Assembly: GCF_001898575.1 (NCBI RefSeq)
Contig: NZ_MKUD01000018.1
Coordinates: forward strand, 1-64,000
Length of the DNA: 64,000 nt
Reading direction: 5' to 3'
Origin: Spirosoma sp. 48-14
GTDB taxonomy: Bacteria; Bacteroidota; Bacteroidia; Cytophagales; Spirosomataceae
The position numbers and the translations under genes were made by a program. The notes beneath the pieces were generated by a model that searched no databases, was not told the DNA's origin, and saw only the letters and a list, made by a program, of their open reading frames with translations. Shown here piece by piece: positions 36,100 through 44,566 of this stretch (the stretch's first letter is position 1; each line of letters starts with the position of its first letter).

Positions 36100-37395
36100 A
36101 TGTCAATTGATTCGTCAGATACTGAATCGCCTGTTCTAATTATTGGTGCCGGTATTGCGGGACTGACCTGTGCGGTTTATTTAAAACAGGCCGGTATCCA
36201 TGCACTCGTACTGGAGGCCAGTGATGGGGTTGGCGGACGCATTCGCACCGATAGGGTCGATGGGTTTCAACTGGACAGAGGATTTCAGATACTGTTAACC
36301 GCTTATCCTGAAGCGCAACGATTGCTCAATTATTCAGCGCTCAATCTTCAGCCGTTTCGTTCGGGGGCCCTTATTCAGGATCAGGGGCAGTGGCTCACGC
36401 TGATCAATCCGCTACAGGAGCCAACGGCTGTATTTCAAACGCTGGCTTCGTCTGTCGGCACAATGGGCGATAAAGTGCGTATTGCCGAACTGATGCGTCG
36501 GACACAAGGGGTATCGACGGATGAGGTATTCCAACAGAAACCCAGCACGACCCAGGCGTTTTTGCAGGAGTTTGGTTTTTCGGATCAGATCATCGAACGG
36601 TTTTTTCGGCCATTTTTTGGTGGAGTGTTCCTAGAAGACGCCCTTTCGACCTCAAGCAATTTTTTCGAGTTCTGTTTCCATATGTTTTTCAAAGGCGAAG
36701 CTGCCGTTCCAGCCAAAGGTATGGGGGCCATCACAGCCCAACTCGCCGAACGGCTGCTTCCCGGACAAATCTGGCTGAATACGGCCGTTGATCAGGTTGA
36801 CGGGAATACCGTGCGGTTAGCCAATGGCAAAACGCTGACAGCTAAAGCCATTGTACTGGCTGTCGATGGCGCTCAGGCGGCAGTGCTACGCAACCAGTCG
36901 GACAGAGAGAACAGTCATCCTATCCAGCCGGGTTTCAATCAGACGATCTGTACCTATTTTTCAGCACCTAAATCGCCAGCTCCGGCAAAAGGCCAAAAAC
37001 TTCTGATACTGAATACCCAACGTAAATCAGTAGTGCATCATATTGCTGTTATGAGTGATGTCGCCCCTACGTATGCGCCTGATGGGCAAAGTCTTATTTC
37101 AGTAAGCACACAAGGCGTAACCAACGCGGACCCGGTTACCTTAGCCGATCAGATTCAGCAGGAATTAGGTAGTTGGTTTGGCAATGAGGTCCAACAATGG
37201 AATCATCTACAAACCTATACAATTCCTCACGCTTTGCCGACCTATAATCCAGAACAGGCCGGAGAGAGCGCCCTTCGCCAACCCCTTCAACTGACTGACT
37301 GTGTGTATCAGTGTGGCGATCAGACAGCCTACCCATCCATCAATGCCGCCATGCAGACGGGCCGGGAAGTGGCCGAGATGATTATACGCCGATAG
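36100..37395 (+). CDS. FAD-dependent amine oxidase-family oxidoreductase
   Basis: About 431 residues from the ATG at 36100. The N-terminus is a dinucleotide-binding motif, VLIIGAGIAGLTCAVYLKQAG, then LEASDGVGGRIRTDRVDGFQLDRGFQI, typical of the amine oxidase and protoporphyrinogen oxidase group. The C-terminal FAD motif is YQCGDQTAYPSINAAMQTGREVAEMI. Related proteins oxidise amines, carotenoids or porphyrins, or have no known substrate. No membrane helix is obvious. The gene stands alone, with a 20-bp hairpin after it. Substrate not assigned. Confidence 0.83.
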   Translation: MSIDSSDTESPVLIIGAGIAGLTCAVYLKQAGIHALVLEASDGVGGRIRTDRVDGFQLDRGFQILLTAYPEAQRLLNYSALNLQPFRSGALIQDQGQWLTLINPLQEPTAVFQTLASSVGTMGDKVRIAELMRRTQGVSTDEVFQQKPSTTQAFLQEFGFSDQIIERFFRPFFGGVFLEDALSTSSNFFEFCFHMFFKGEAAVPAKGMGAITAQLAERLLPGQIWLNTAVDQVDGNTVRLANGKTLTAKAIVLAVDGAQAAVLRNQSDRENSHPIQPGFNQTICTYFSAPKSPAPAKGQKLLILNTQRKSVVHHIAVMSDVAPTYAPDGQSLISVSTQGVTNADPVTLADQIQQELGSWFGNEVQQWNHLQTYTIPHALPTYNPEQAGESALRQPLQLTDCVYQCGDQTAYPSINAAMQTGREVAEMIIRR

Positions 37396-37415
37396 AAGAT
37401 AGTGTGTTCTACAAT

Positions 37416-37460
37416 AAACAGAACGCCCCGAAAACCTGGTGTTTTCGGGGCGTTCTGTTT
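37416..37460. terminator. 20-bp perfect hairpin between convergent genes
   Basis: Arms 37416-37435 and 37441-37460 are exact complements with a 5-nt loop. The short loop and place between converging stops indicate a shared terminator for the FAD oxidoreductase and the carboxylesterase. Confidence 0.85.
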
Positions 37461-37475
37461 ACCGTATCTTTCGTT

Positions 37476-39107
37476 CTATTGCTTTGTGCTCAGTTGATCC
37501 AGTAGCACATAGCGAGCCCGATTTTTCTCGATTTCGCCCTGGGTATTCACATCAATATGCATCACCGGAACATTTTTATCGCCTGTTACGGAGCCCCATT
37601 TTGGTAAACCAGGCCCGTTTGGATTGCCGGTCTTGATGAAGTTGGCAAAGTAATTCTGCATCACTTCCGACACCTTGTAATCGTCGGGTGTCCAGGCATA
37701 CACTTTGTTGCTGGCCAGATTGCCCATTGCATACTCGATTTCAGCCGAGTGAACGGCTCCACGAGCGGGAGGCATTTTCATAGCCGCAGCATCCCCGCCT
37801 TTTACAACACCACCAGCCAGACCCGGTGCGGCATCACCCATAGCTGCCGTCATGGCCGGACGTGGGCGAGCGTACATGTACCGATACACGGCTTTGCCAC
37901 CACCGGTTTTAGCCTGAATGTCGGACCAGCGCCAGGTGCTGTAACCGATAAAACGATCACTAGCCAGATCGGTAGCCGCCTGTACCACCTGTTCGTCGGT
38001 GCTGGCAGGATATACCTTCAATACCTCGTCGGCTTGCTCCTTGTAGAGCTTTTTCACGGCATTCACGTAATTGTCAACCGTTGGTTTTTCCTGGCCCAAC
38101 AGCGCGCGATAGTTCATTTCCTCGGAGTTCCAGCCTACCAATAGCGGTACATGAGCCTGTTCTCCAGCTGCGTACAGATCGGCTGGTGCCTTCGGGAAGA
38201 AATACCCGTCGATAGCCGATGTAAACCAGGGGACACCAGGTTTAGCCGTTGCTTCCAGCAGTTTCTCTGCCGACATTGCCCGTAACTCGGCTAGTGAGTT
38301 AGCCCCTGCACCCGTCGCGAATTTTACACCCATTTCTTCGGCCGCCGATAAGGTCGATGGCGGTAAGGTACCGAGCAGCGAGCCACTTTCGCCAATGGCA
38401 CCGGCAATCAGGTTTTTCGACAGCGGAGATACCATCTGGGCACTTACAGATACCGAACCAGCCGACTCACCCGCAATGGTTACTTTCTTTGGATCGCCAC
38501 CGAATGCAGCAATGTTTTGCTGTACCCAGCGCAGTGCCGCCGTCTGATCGAGGTAGCCGTAGTTGCTGGATGCGTGGTGGGGCGATTCTTTGGTCAGTTC
38601 GGGGTGGGCCATAAAACCGAAAACACCCAGTCGGTAATTTACCGTAAGGGCTACGATTCCTTTTTTAGCCATGCTTTCTCCATCATACCGGGCCTCCGAA
38701 CCATCCCCAGCGACGAAGCCTCCTCCATAAAAGTACACCAGCACAGGCAGTTTTTCGTTCGATGACTTAGCGGGCGTCCATACGTTCAGATACAGACAGT
38801 CTTCGCTCATACCATCCGACCGGAAACCCATATCACCAAAAATAGCGCGTTGCATGGCCCTTGGTCCAAAATGATCGGCTTTCCGCACACCCTGCCAGTT
38901 CTTAACAGGCTGGGGTTCTTTCCAGCGCAGGTCACCAACCGGAGGTTGTGCAAATGGGACGCCTTTAAACGCCCGAATACCGCTGGCTTCGGTTACCCCC
39001 TCTACCATACCATTTGCCGTCTTGACCTGCGGGCCAGCCGTCGACTGCGCAACAGCCTGATACGCCAGTTGAGCCGTCAGGAGCGAAAGCACAAAAAAGG
39101 TTTTCAT
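37476..39107 (-). CDS. secreted type-B carboxylesterase
   Basis: A 543-residue esterase/lipase of the carboxylesterase family. A signal peptide (FFVLSLLTAQLAYQAVAQ) precedes VKTANGMVEGVTE and the family marker EDCLYLNVWTP. The nucleophile is in IAGESAGSVS (about 214), with FYGGGFVAGDGS forming the oxyanion hole. The His is in the PARGAVHSAEI stretch near 455. It would cleave esters in the periplasm; substrate unknown. It is divergent from a Nudix-type regulator across the dyad at 39128-39164, so it is probably the target of that regulator. Confidence 0.9.
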   Translation of the reverse strand: MKTFFVLSLLTAQLAYQAVAQSTAGPQVKTANGMVEGVTEASGIRAFKGVPFAQPPVGDLRWKEPQPVKNWQGVRKADHFGPRAMQRAIFGDMGFRSDGMSEDCLYLNVWTPAKSSNEKLPVLVYFYGGGFVAGDGSEARYDGESMAKKGIVALTVNYRLGVFGFMAHPELTKESPHHASSNYGYLDQTAALRWVQQNIAAFGGDPKKVTIAGESAGSVSVSAQMVSPLSKNLIAGAIGESGSLLGTLPPSTLSAAEEMGVKFATGAGANSLAELRAMSAEKLLEATAKPGVPWFTSAIDGYFFPKAPADLYAAGEQAHVPLLVGWNSEEMNYRALLGQEKPTVDNYVNAVKKLYKEQADEVLKVYPASTDEQVVQAATDLASDRFIGYSTWRWSDIQAKTGGGKAVYRYMYARPRPAMTAAMGDAAPGLAGGVVKGGDAAAMKMPPARGAVHSAEIEYAMGNLASNKVYAWTPDDYKVSEVMQNYFANFIKTGNPNGPGLPKWGSVTGDKNVPVMHIDVNTQGEIEKNRARYVLLDQLSTKQ

Positions 39108-39127
39108 TTGAAGTTAATTAAGGATTC

Positions 39128-39164
39128 TTTTTATTATTGTCACAATTTGTTACAATAATAAAAA
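39128..39164. promoter_or_regulatory. 13-bp perfect dyad overlapping divergent -7 elements
   Basis: Arms 39128-39140 and 39152-39164 are exact complements separated by 11 nt. It lies between the carboxylesterase and the Nudix-type regulator. TATTATTG, one mismatch from TAnnTTTG, occurs in each arm on its own strand: 39132-39139 on plus, 39154-39161 on minus. Binding here would block both promoters. Confidence 0.65.
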
Positions 39165-39184
39165 CTTGCGCCGATACTACCAAA
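39154..39184 (-). promoter_or_regulatory. promoter of the carboxylesterase gene
   Basis: On the minus strand TTTG (complement of 39181-39184) is followed after exactly 19 nt by TATTATTG (39154-39161), one mismatch from the -7 consensus. The -7 element is inside the dyad. Confidence 0.5.
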
Positions 39185-39252
39185 GTTTTTGTTACTTGCC
39201 CTACATCAAGAGCTGTCAGGATACTATTTTGGCAGTCGAATCCATACGAAAT

Positions 39253-39996
39253 ATGATGCGTGAGCCATTACATCCCGAAGAAATGCAGACCGATGGTACC
39301 GGCTTTTTACCAAGCCTGGCTATCGACACCGTTATCTTTGGGTTTCACGAAGGCCAGCTAAAAATCCTGCTCCTGGAATATACAAACACCAACCTGTTGG
39401 CCTTACCGGGCGGTTTCATTCAGGAAACGGAGAATTTGAACGATGCAGCCCGACGGGTACTTGCTGAACGAACCAGCCTACAGGGTATCTATCTGGAGCA
39501 GTTTTACACCTTTGGCGACCTTGACCGATACGACCCTACTCCTCTTCGGGCCATTATGTCGGCACATGGCCTCAATTACTCCGATCATCATTGGTTGCTC
39601 CGTCGCTTTGTTTCGGTTGGATACTATGCCCTGGTCGATTTCACAAAAGCCATACCCGTACCCGATTTGCTGGCCGACCGCTGCGATTGGTATGACCTGG
39701 CCAATCTGCCCCCCTTGATGCAGGATCATCAGAAAATTGTTCAGAAGGCACTGGACACTTTACGGCTCGAACTGGACCGCAAGCTGATTGGCTTCAACCT
39801 GCTTTCCGAAACGTTCACAATGGCTGATTTACAGCGGCTTTACGAAACCATATTAGATCAGAAACTACACCGCTCCGGTTTTCAGCGGAAGATGCTCAGC
39901 CTGGGAATTCTGGAGCGACTCGATAAACAATACAGTGGAGGAGCCCACAAAGCACCTTATCTTTACCGCTTCGCTTCCGATAAAAAGCCAGTTTAA
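39253..39996 (+). CDS. Nudix-domain transcriptional regulator (NrtR/AraR-like)
   Basis: About 247 residues from the ATG at 39253; an in-frame TTG at 39166 is possible. The N-terminal two thirds are a Nudix fold (LAIDTVIFGFHEGQLKILLL, LPGGFIQETENL). The Nudix box is degenerate: the REx2EE core reads RRVLAERT, so metal-binding glutamates are missing. The C-terminal part (about 185-245) is a winged helix (FTMADLQRLYETIL, FQRKMLSLGILERL, RFASDKK). This layout matches NrtR-type regulators, in which the Nudix domain binds a ligand such as ADP-ribose or a sugar. It probably controls the divergent carboxylesterase and itself. Confidence 0.83.
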   Translation: MMREPLHPEEMQTDGTGFLPSLAIDTVIFGFHEGQLKILLLEYTNTNLLALPGGFIQETENLNDAARRVLAERTSLQGIYLEQFYTFGDLDRYDPTPLRAIMSAHGLNYSDHHWLLRRFVSVGYYALVDFTKAIPVPDLLADRCDWYDLANLPPLMQDHQKIVQKALDTLRLELDRKLIGFNLLSETFTMADLQRLYETILDQKLHRSGFQRKMLSLGILERLDKQYSGGAHKAPYLYRFASDKKPV

Positions 39997-40064
39997 CCTG
40001 CTGATCGTTGAACAACGTCCAACAACGACATTTTTCAGATCGCCCCGGCCAACCGTTACCGTCC

Positions 40065-40874
40065 ATGCCAGGAAACGCATTCGTTCGTTATGGTGTGCTT
40101 TTACTAATGGCACTGCCGATTGGTTTTTTGCTGCTCAATCCACAGCTTCTCCGCTGCATTTGGATCGAGAATTCTGGCAATTTTCAGGCGGCTAAAGGAA
40201 TGACGAACGTGTACATAAGTCGGACCGCTACCCAACGCCAGCAGATCAAGTTTCGACAGCAGGTGAGTCAGGCCCGGAGCCGTATACAACGTTTTTGGGG
40301 AAGCCAGCAAGGGCGGGCCATTCTGATTTACTGCCCTACGCAGGCCGATTATGAACAATATTGCGCCGGAGGTGAAGGGGCAGGCTGCAGCATCGGTACG
40401 CCCTGGGGCAGTGCCTATTTGATTCTGGGTCCAGATGGAAACGATGTCGATGTGATTGCCCACGAACTATGTCACGACGAGTTGTTTGCCCGGTTGGGAT
40501 GGTGGCAGGTCAAGCGTCAGATTCCGCAATGGTTCAACGAAGGGCTGGCGCTCATGGTCGATTATCGATACAGTCATCCGTCAGTCTGGGAGCGGCCCAA
40601 TCGTCCAGCAAACGATTTTTCTGCGCCTGACAGTCTTCCTGCAAGACCCTATCCCCACCGCCCGATGCTCAAACTTTCCGAGCTTGAAACCACCCGTGAT
40701 TTTTTCGGTACTGATTATATGCATACCATGTTGGCCTACCAGACAGCAGCTGAGGAAGTAGGCCGCTGGCTTAGCCGGGTAGGTCACCGAAACGTACTGG
40801 AGCTGACCAATTCCATTGCAGACGGAGAACCATTTAAAGACGCCTATCAACGCATTGAAAAACAGAACCGTTAG
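40065..40874 (+). CDS. membrane-anchored protein with HExxH zinc-peptidase motif
   Basis: About 269 residues from the ATG at 40065. One N-terminal membrane helix (VLLLMALPIGFLLLN) is followed by an extracytoplasmic domain. DVIAHELCHDELF supplies HExxH and WFNEGLALMVDY, about 25 residues later, supplies the third zinc ligand in the gluzincin pattern. Four cysteines (ILIYC, EQYC, GAGC, HELC) lie near the site. It looks like a short peptidase MA-like protein; no named family is recognised. It follows the Nudix regulator on the same strand and converges on a T9SS cargo gene 12 nt away. Confidence 0.68.
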   Translation: MPGNAFVRYGVLLLMALPIGFLLLNPQLLRCIWIENSGNFQAAKGMTNVYISRTATQRQQIKFRQQVSQARSRIQRFWGSQQGRAILIYCPTQADYEQYCAGGEGAGCSIGTPWGSAYLILGPDGNDVDVIAHELCHDELFARLGWWQVKRQIPQWFNEGLALMVDYRYSHPSVWERPNRPANDFSAPDSLPARPYPHRPMLKLSELETTRDFFGTDYMHTMLAYQTAAEEVGRWLSRVGHRNVLELTNSIADGEPFKDAYQRIEKQNR

Positions 40875-40886
40875 GCAATTCATCGC

Positions 40887-42479
40887 TCACAACTTTATAA
40901 TTCGGCGGGTGGCTTTTCGATCACCAACTTGTACCTGTAAAATATACGTTCCGGGTGAATATCTATCGAGTGGAATGGATGCCTCTGCTTGTCGAATTTC
41001 CTGCCGATTGAGCGTATGCCCCGATAGATCGATCAATTCCAGAATGGCTGTTTGGGTAGGCGGCAAATCCCGGATGTGGACGTTTACGGCGGCTGTTACA
41101 GGAATTGGGTAGATCTCGATTGCATCGTCAAGAGCGTTGTCTTCTATAGCCAGTAACGGGTTGACGTCAACGACCACTACCCGATTGGTTACGACTCCCT
41201 CACCACACTCATTACTGACCGATGTTAGTTTATAATTCGTTGTCTGTTTGGGGCTTACCCGAAATAAATACGGATTGGCATCAGTCGTAACCGACGTACC
41301 ATTCCCCAAACGCGTACCCGTACTATCGAGATAGGTAAATGTCCAGGGGGAATTTCCTGTAAAGGCGACTGACAGGCTGGCGGGCTGCCCTTCCAATAGT
41401 GTCTGGCTACCGGCGAGTGTGGCCGTAGCCAATGGTTTTATCGAAACCGTCAGGCGCGTATTTAACGATCCGTAGTTGCCGCATCCCCTGGTCGGGTCAA
41501 TGGGCACCAACGCCATTTCATACGTTTGGGAAACCAGCGTATTCGTCTTTGGTATCGGTGGGGTTGTGGTTCGAGCTGTGTCGGGCAACAGTCGATAAAC
41601 GACCTGGTAATTCTGCGGGGGTGCAATATGCCCATTGACATTCAGTGGATCAGCTTGACTATTCTGGCAGTAGGCAATCGTTCCGTAATAGGTTGGTGGC
41701 CAGTTTGGCGGCTCAATATCATGTGCTTTTCCATTCGTAGGAAATGGTCCCGTTGTTGGCCTGTATAAAATCCGCAAAAGTGTCTTCACTTTCTCGCTCT
41801 CGCACTCGTTGACCGATTGGGTAACGTAAAAAACAGTTTCCTTGACTGGATAGCTATAATTGGTACTACCCAGGTACGGCTTCGGAATATAAAAGGCGAG
41901 ATCTTCGGTATCGTTGGTCACGTCACTCTTGCGCATAAAAACCTGATTTACATTGTAGAGCATGGCTTCAGCCCCCGAAACTACCGTTGTCGAAATAATG
42001 GAAATAAGGTCACCACTTGGCAACACGCGCTGACAATCCAGCACAAGGCTATCGACAGTTGGTGGTGCCGGGCGAGCTTTTATGGTCAACATAGTTGGGC
42101 TGGGATTTCCCGTAACTGGTGGATTCTTTGATACAACCCGAACCCGGTAGGTAGTTCCGATAGCTGTACTGGTAGGAATAATAGCCCGATACGTCACTTC
42201 ATAACGCCCGGATGCCGACACCAGCGAAGCCGGAATTTCGCTGTATATAATCCCATCCGGCGAAAGTTCAACGGATAAGGTATTGCTGCCAAATGTCCGA
42301 AATGCGGTAACCTCGATTGACGCACCCGCACAGACCGACGTCACGCCCAAAGGCTGTGTATCCAGTGTTTCCTGTGCATAGACATAACTACCGACGAAAA
42401 TCAGAAAGCAAAGCAGGTTGATACAAAGACACTGTCTTACCTGTACAGCGATACCATACCAACGTAAACACGGAGTCAT
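40887..42479 (-). CDS. secreted protein with T9SS type A sorting domain
   Basis: A 530-residue secreted protein. A signal peptide (INLLCFLIFVGSYVYAQ) is followed by Ig-like and SprB-like beta domains: VCAGASIEVTAFRTFG near residue 50, Pro-rich middle repeats, and NSPWTFTYLDSTGTRLGNG around 380-400, typical of Bacteroidota adhesin-like proteins. The C-terminal 80 residues form a type IX sorting domain (IEIYPIPVTAAVNVHI, LELIDLSGHTL, YSPGTYILQVQVGDRKATRRIIKL). The T9SS exports such proteins across the outer membrane and trims the tail. The substrate or binding partner is unknown. Confidence 0.85.
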   Translation of the reverse strand: MTPCLRWYGIAVQVRQCLCINLLCFLIFVGSYVYAQETLDTQPLGVTSVCAGASIEVTAFRTFGSNTLSVELSPDGIIYSEIPASLVSASGRYEVTYRAIIPTSTAIGTTYRVRVVSKNPPVTGNPSPTMLTIKARPAPPTVDSLVLDCQRVLPSGDLISIISTTVVSGAEAMLYNVNQVFMRKSDVTNDTEDLAFYIPKPYLGSTNYSYPVKETVFYVTQSVNECESEKVKTLLRILYRPTTGPFPTNGKAHDIEPPNWPPTYYGTIAYCQNSQADPLNVNGHIAPPQNYQVVYRLLPDTARTTTPPIPKTNTLVSQTYEMALVPIDPTRGCGNYGSLNTRLTVSIKPLATATLAGSQTLLEGQPASLSVAFTGNSPWTFTYLDSTGTRLGNGTSVTTDANPYLFRVSPKQTTNYKLTSVSNECGEGVVTNRVVVVDVNPLLAIEDNALDDAIEIYPIPVTAAVNVHIRDLPPTQTAILELIDLSGHTLNRQEIRQAEASIPLDRYSPGTYILQVQVGDRKATRRIIKL

Positions 42480-42576
42480 ACCAGCGGTAAGAAAAGGGTC
42501 GGGTTTTGCTCAACAACCACCTATGTGCCAATAGGTTTCTACGGCTAAGTTTAACTAAAATCAGATAAATGCTCGT

Positions 42577-43518
42577 TCATTTCAAGCGAACGGTTTGCCC
42601 TACTTGTACAGATCCCATCAAGGTTGCGGGCAGATGATCGAGTATTTCAGATTTAAACGCGTTGATCAGCTTTCGTTTCAAAAAACTCCGGTGCATTACC
42701 AGACTGACTTCACGAACGGGTTGGGGTGAATCGAACGGCCTTAGCCGAGCACAACGGGTAGCCTCCAGATCGAGCGTAGCCAGATAAGGTAGTAACGTAA
42801 AACCGCCCTGCTTATCAATCAGCTTAATTAGCGTTTCGAGCGAACCCGTTTCGTATCTCAGGGGCGTTCCACCTGTAGCCTGTCGGTCAGCACCACACAG
42901 ATTCATTACCTGATTTCGAAAACAATGGCCTTCTGTCAATAGCCAAAGGCCGTCAGTCTGTAAATCTTCCGAGCGAATGGTCGGTCTGTCCAGTAACGGA
43001 TTTGATTCAGCCGCGTACAACACGAAAGGCTCCTGAAATAATGGCATTTCGGTGATACCGTTCTCAGCCAATGGTGTAACTACTAACCCCACGTCAATCA
43101 GTCCATTACGAAGTCGTTCGATAATCTGTTCCGTTACCAGTTCCTGTATCTGTACCGATACAGCCGGGTACTTTTGAATAAAGCTTCCTATAAAGTAAGG
43201 AAGCAGATAGGGGGCCAGCGTGGGAATAATGCCGATCCGAAAATCGCCCCGAATATCATCTTTCGATTCACTCACAATTTCGGGAATCCGACGAGCGGCC
43301 CGCAGCACATCCCGCGCCTGTGCCAGAATCGCCTGCCCGGTTTCAGTTGGTACGACGGGCTGCTTCGATCGATCGAACACCAGTACCCCCAGTTCATCTT
43401 CCAGTTTCTGGATTTGCATACTCAGGGTAGGCTGCGTTACATGGCAGGCCTCGGCGGCCGTGGCAAAATGTCGGTAGGTATCAACAGCAACAATATAATC
43501 AAGTTGAGAAAGCGTCAT
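42577..43518 (-). CDS. oxyR: OxyR-type LysR-family peroxide sensor
   Basis: About 313 residues from the ATG at 43518. The N-terminal LysR helix-turn-helix (TAAEACHVTQPTLSMQIQKLEDELG) is followed by the effector domain. EGHCFRNQVMNLC carries two cysteines nine apart, numbered C199 and C208 from this start, the same numbers as the redox pair of the E. coli protein. Oxidation by hydrogen peroxide would form the disulfide and activate transcription. The gene is divergent from a secreted protein gene at 43682 that may be under its control. Confidence 0.88.
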   Translation of the reverse strand: MTLSQLDYIVAVDTYRHFATAAEACHVTQPTLSMQIQKLEDELGVLVFDRSKQPVVPTETGQAILAQARDVLRAARRIPEIVSESKDDIRGDFRIGIIPTLAPYLLPYFIGSFIQKYPAVSVQIQELVTEQIIERLRNGLIDVGLVVTPLAENGITEMPLFQEPFVLYAAESNPLLDRPTIRSEDLQTDGLWLLTEGHCFRNQVMNLCGADRQATGGTPLRYETGSLETLIKLIDKQGGFTLLPYLATLDLEATRCARLRPFDSPQPVREVSLVMHRSFLKRKLINAFKSEILDHLPATLMGSVQVGQTVRLK

Positions 43519-43681
43519 AAGCAATGTATGATGTATGATATAGGCTATATGAGTAAAGGAAAATCATCATACTACCTACATACATCCTATAGCAAACATA
43601 AATAACAAATCTAAGGCTTCTCAAACCAAAAGAAACCGTCCTTGTTCTATTTTTGCGGGTAACATCCTCACTAACTAACCT
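43519..43681. promoter_or_regulatory. oxyR divergent region with dyad and -7 element
   Basis: ATATAG-G-CTATAT (43538-43550) is a perfect dyad 20 bp upstream of the oxyR start, and CTATAG occurs at 43587-43592. OxyR sites contain spaced ATAG/CTAT half sites, so these are candidate auto-control sites, but the spacing here is not canonical. TATTTTTG at 43648-43655 is an exact -7 match on the plus strand for the gene at 43682. Confidence 0.4.
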
Positions 43682-44470
43682 ATGAAAACACATATCCTTT
43701 GCTGCCTGTTCATCGGCTTTAGCGGTTTTATGGCTTTGGCACAATCGCAGAAGTCAATCAATCCGCCAGCTCCTGGTTTTGATCTGGCGGGCTCCGATGC
43801 TCGTGCGGTTCAAATCGCCGATGAAGTCATGGCTGCTATGGGAGGCCGACCTGCCTGGGACGATACCCAACTGATTGCCTGGAATTTTAATGGAGTCCGT
43901 AAGCTCGTTTGGGATAAATATTCCGGTAATGTCCGAATCGATAATTTACTCGACGACCAAACGGTTTTACTCAACATTAACAGTGAGAAGGGCCGCGTAT
44001 ATCGAAATGGCGAAGAATTAACCGAACCCGACTCTGTGATGAAATACGTTCGGCAGGGTAAACGCCATTGGCTTAATGACTCCTATTGGCTAGTCATGCC
44101 CTATAAGCTCAAAGATGCGGGAGCTACGCTTAAATACCTGGGTACTGAATCCACACAAACGGGTAAACCCGCCGATATTTTACAGCTTACCTATAAAACG
44201 AATAACCTATCTCCTGGTATACGCCATAAAATATGGATTGATAAAAAATCCCGGCTGGTAAGTCAGTGGGCACAATATGCCAAACTAACTGACAAGCAAC
44301 CTCTTTTTGTAGTACCCTGGGATGATTATCAGCAACATGGCGACATTCTGCTGGCCAGCGAACGGGGCAGTCATGACATTTCCGATATTATGGTGTTTAC
44401 AGGTTTACCCGGTGAAGTATTCAGCGATTTCACCCGTACCGATTTAAGTCGATATCACGAAGCGAAGTAA
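43682..44470 (+). CDS. secreted LolA/DUF6503-like protein
   Basis: A 262-residue exported protein (signal MKTHILCCLFIGFSGFMALAQ). After a linker, ADEVMAAMGGRPAWDDTQLIAWNFNG begins a one-domain region of long beta strands with WDKYSGNVRID, LNDSYWLVMPYKLKDAGATL and VSQWAQY, close to DUF6503/LolA-like proteins of Bacteroidota. Such folds often bind lipids or lipoproteins. No direct evidence exists for that here. It is divergent from oxyR and followed, 96 nt later, by hemH on the same strand. Confidence 0.65.
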   Translation: MKTHILCCLFIGFSGFMALAQSQKSINPPAPGFDLAGSDARAVQIADEVMAAMGGRPAWDDTQLIAWNFNGVRKLVWDKYSGNVRIDNLLDDQTVLLNINSEKGRVYRNGEELTEPDSVMKYVRQGKRHWLNDSYWLVMPYKLKDAGATLKYLGTESTQTGKPADILQLTYKTNNLSPGIRHKIWIDKKSRLVSQWAQYAKLTDKQPLFVVPWDDYQQHGDILLASERGSHDISDIMVFTGLPGEVFSDFTRTDLSRYHEAK

Positions 44471-44475
44471 CTTTG
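44468..44475 (+). promoter_or_regulatory. candidate -7 element of hemH
   Basis: TAACTTTG matches TAnnTTTG exactly and contains the stop codon of the preceding gene. The leader would be about 85 nt. The -33 position carries only TTTA. Confidence 0.35.
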
Positions 44476-44566
44476 CCTTTCTGGTTTACATTGCTCTGCT
44501 TCATAGCCACTTCAGCAAGCGCTGAATAGTGTAAACTTACCGCTTCAAATTTCTGTTAGCCTTTGC

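Noticed and set aside
43519..43681. Canonical OxyR operator
   Set aside because: ATAG and CTAT half sites are present but their spacing does not match the ATAG-N7-CTAT pattern, so I list only a candidate region.
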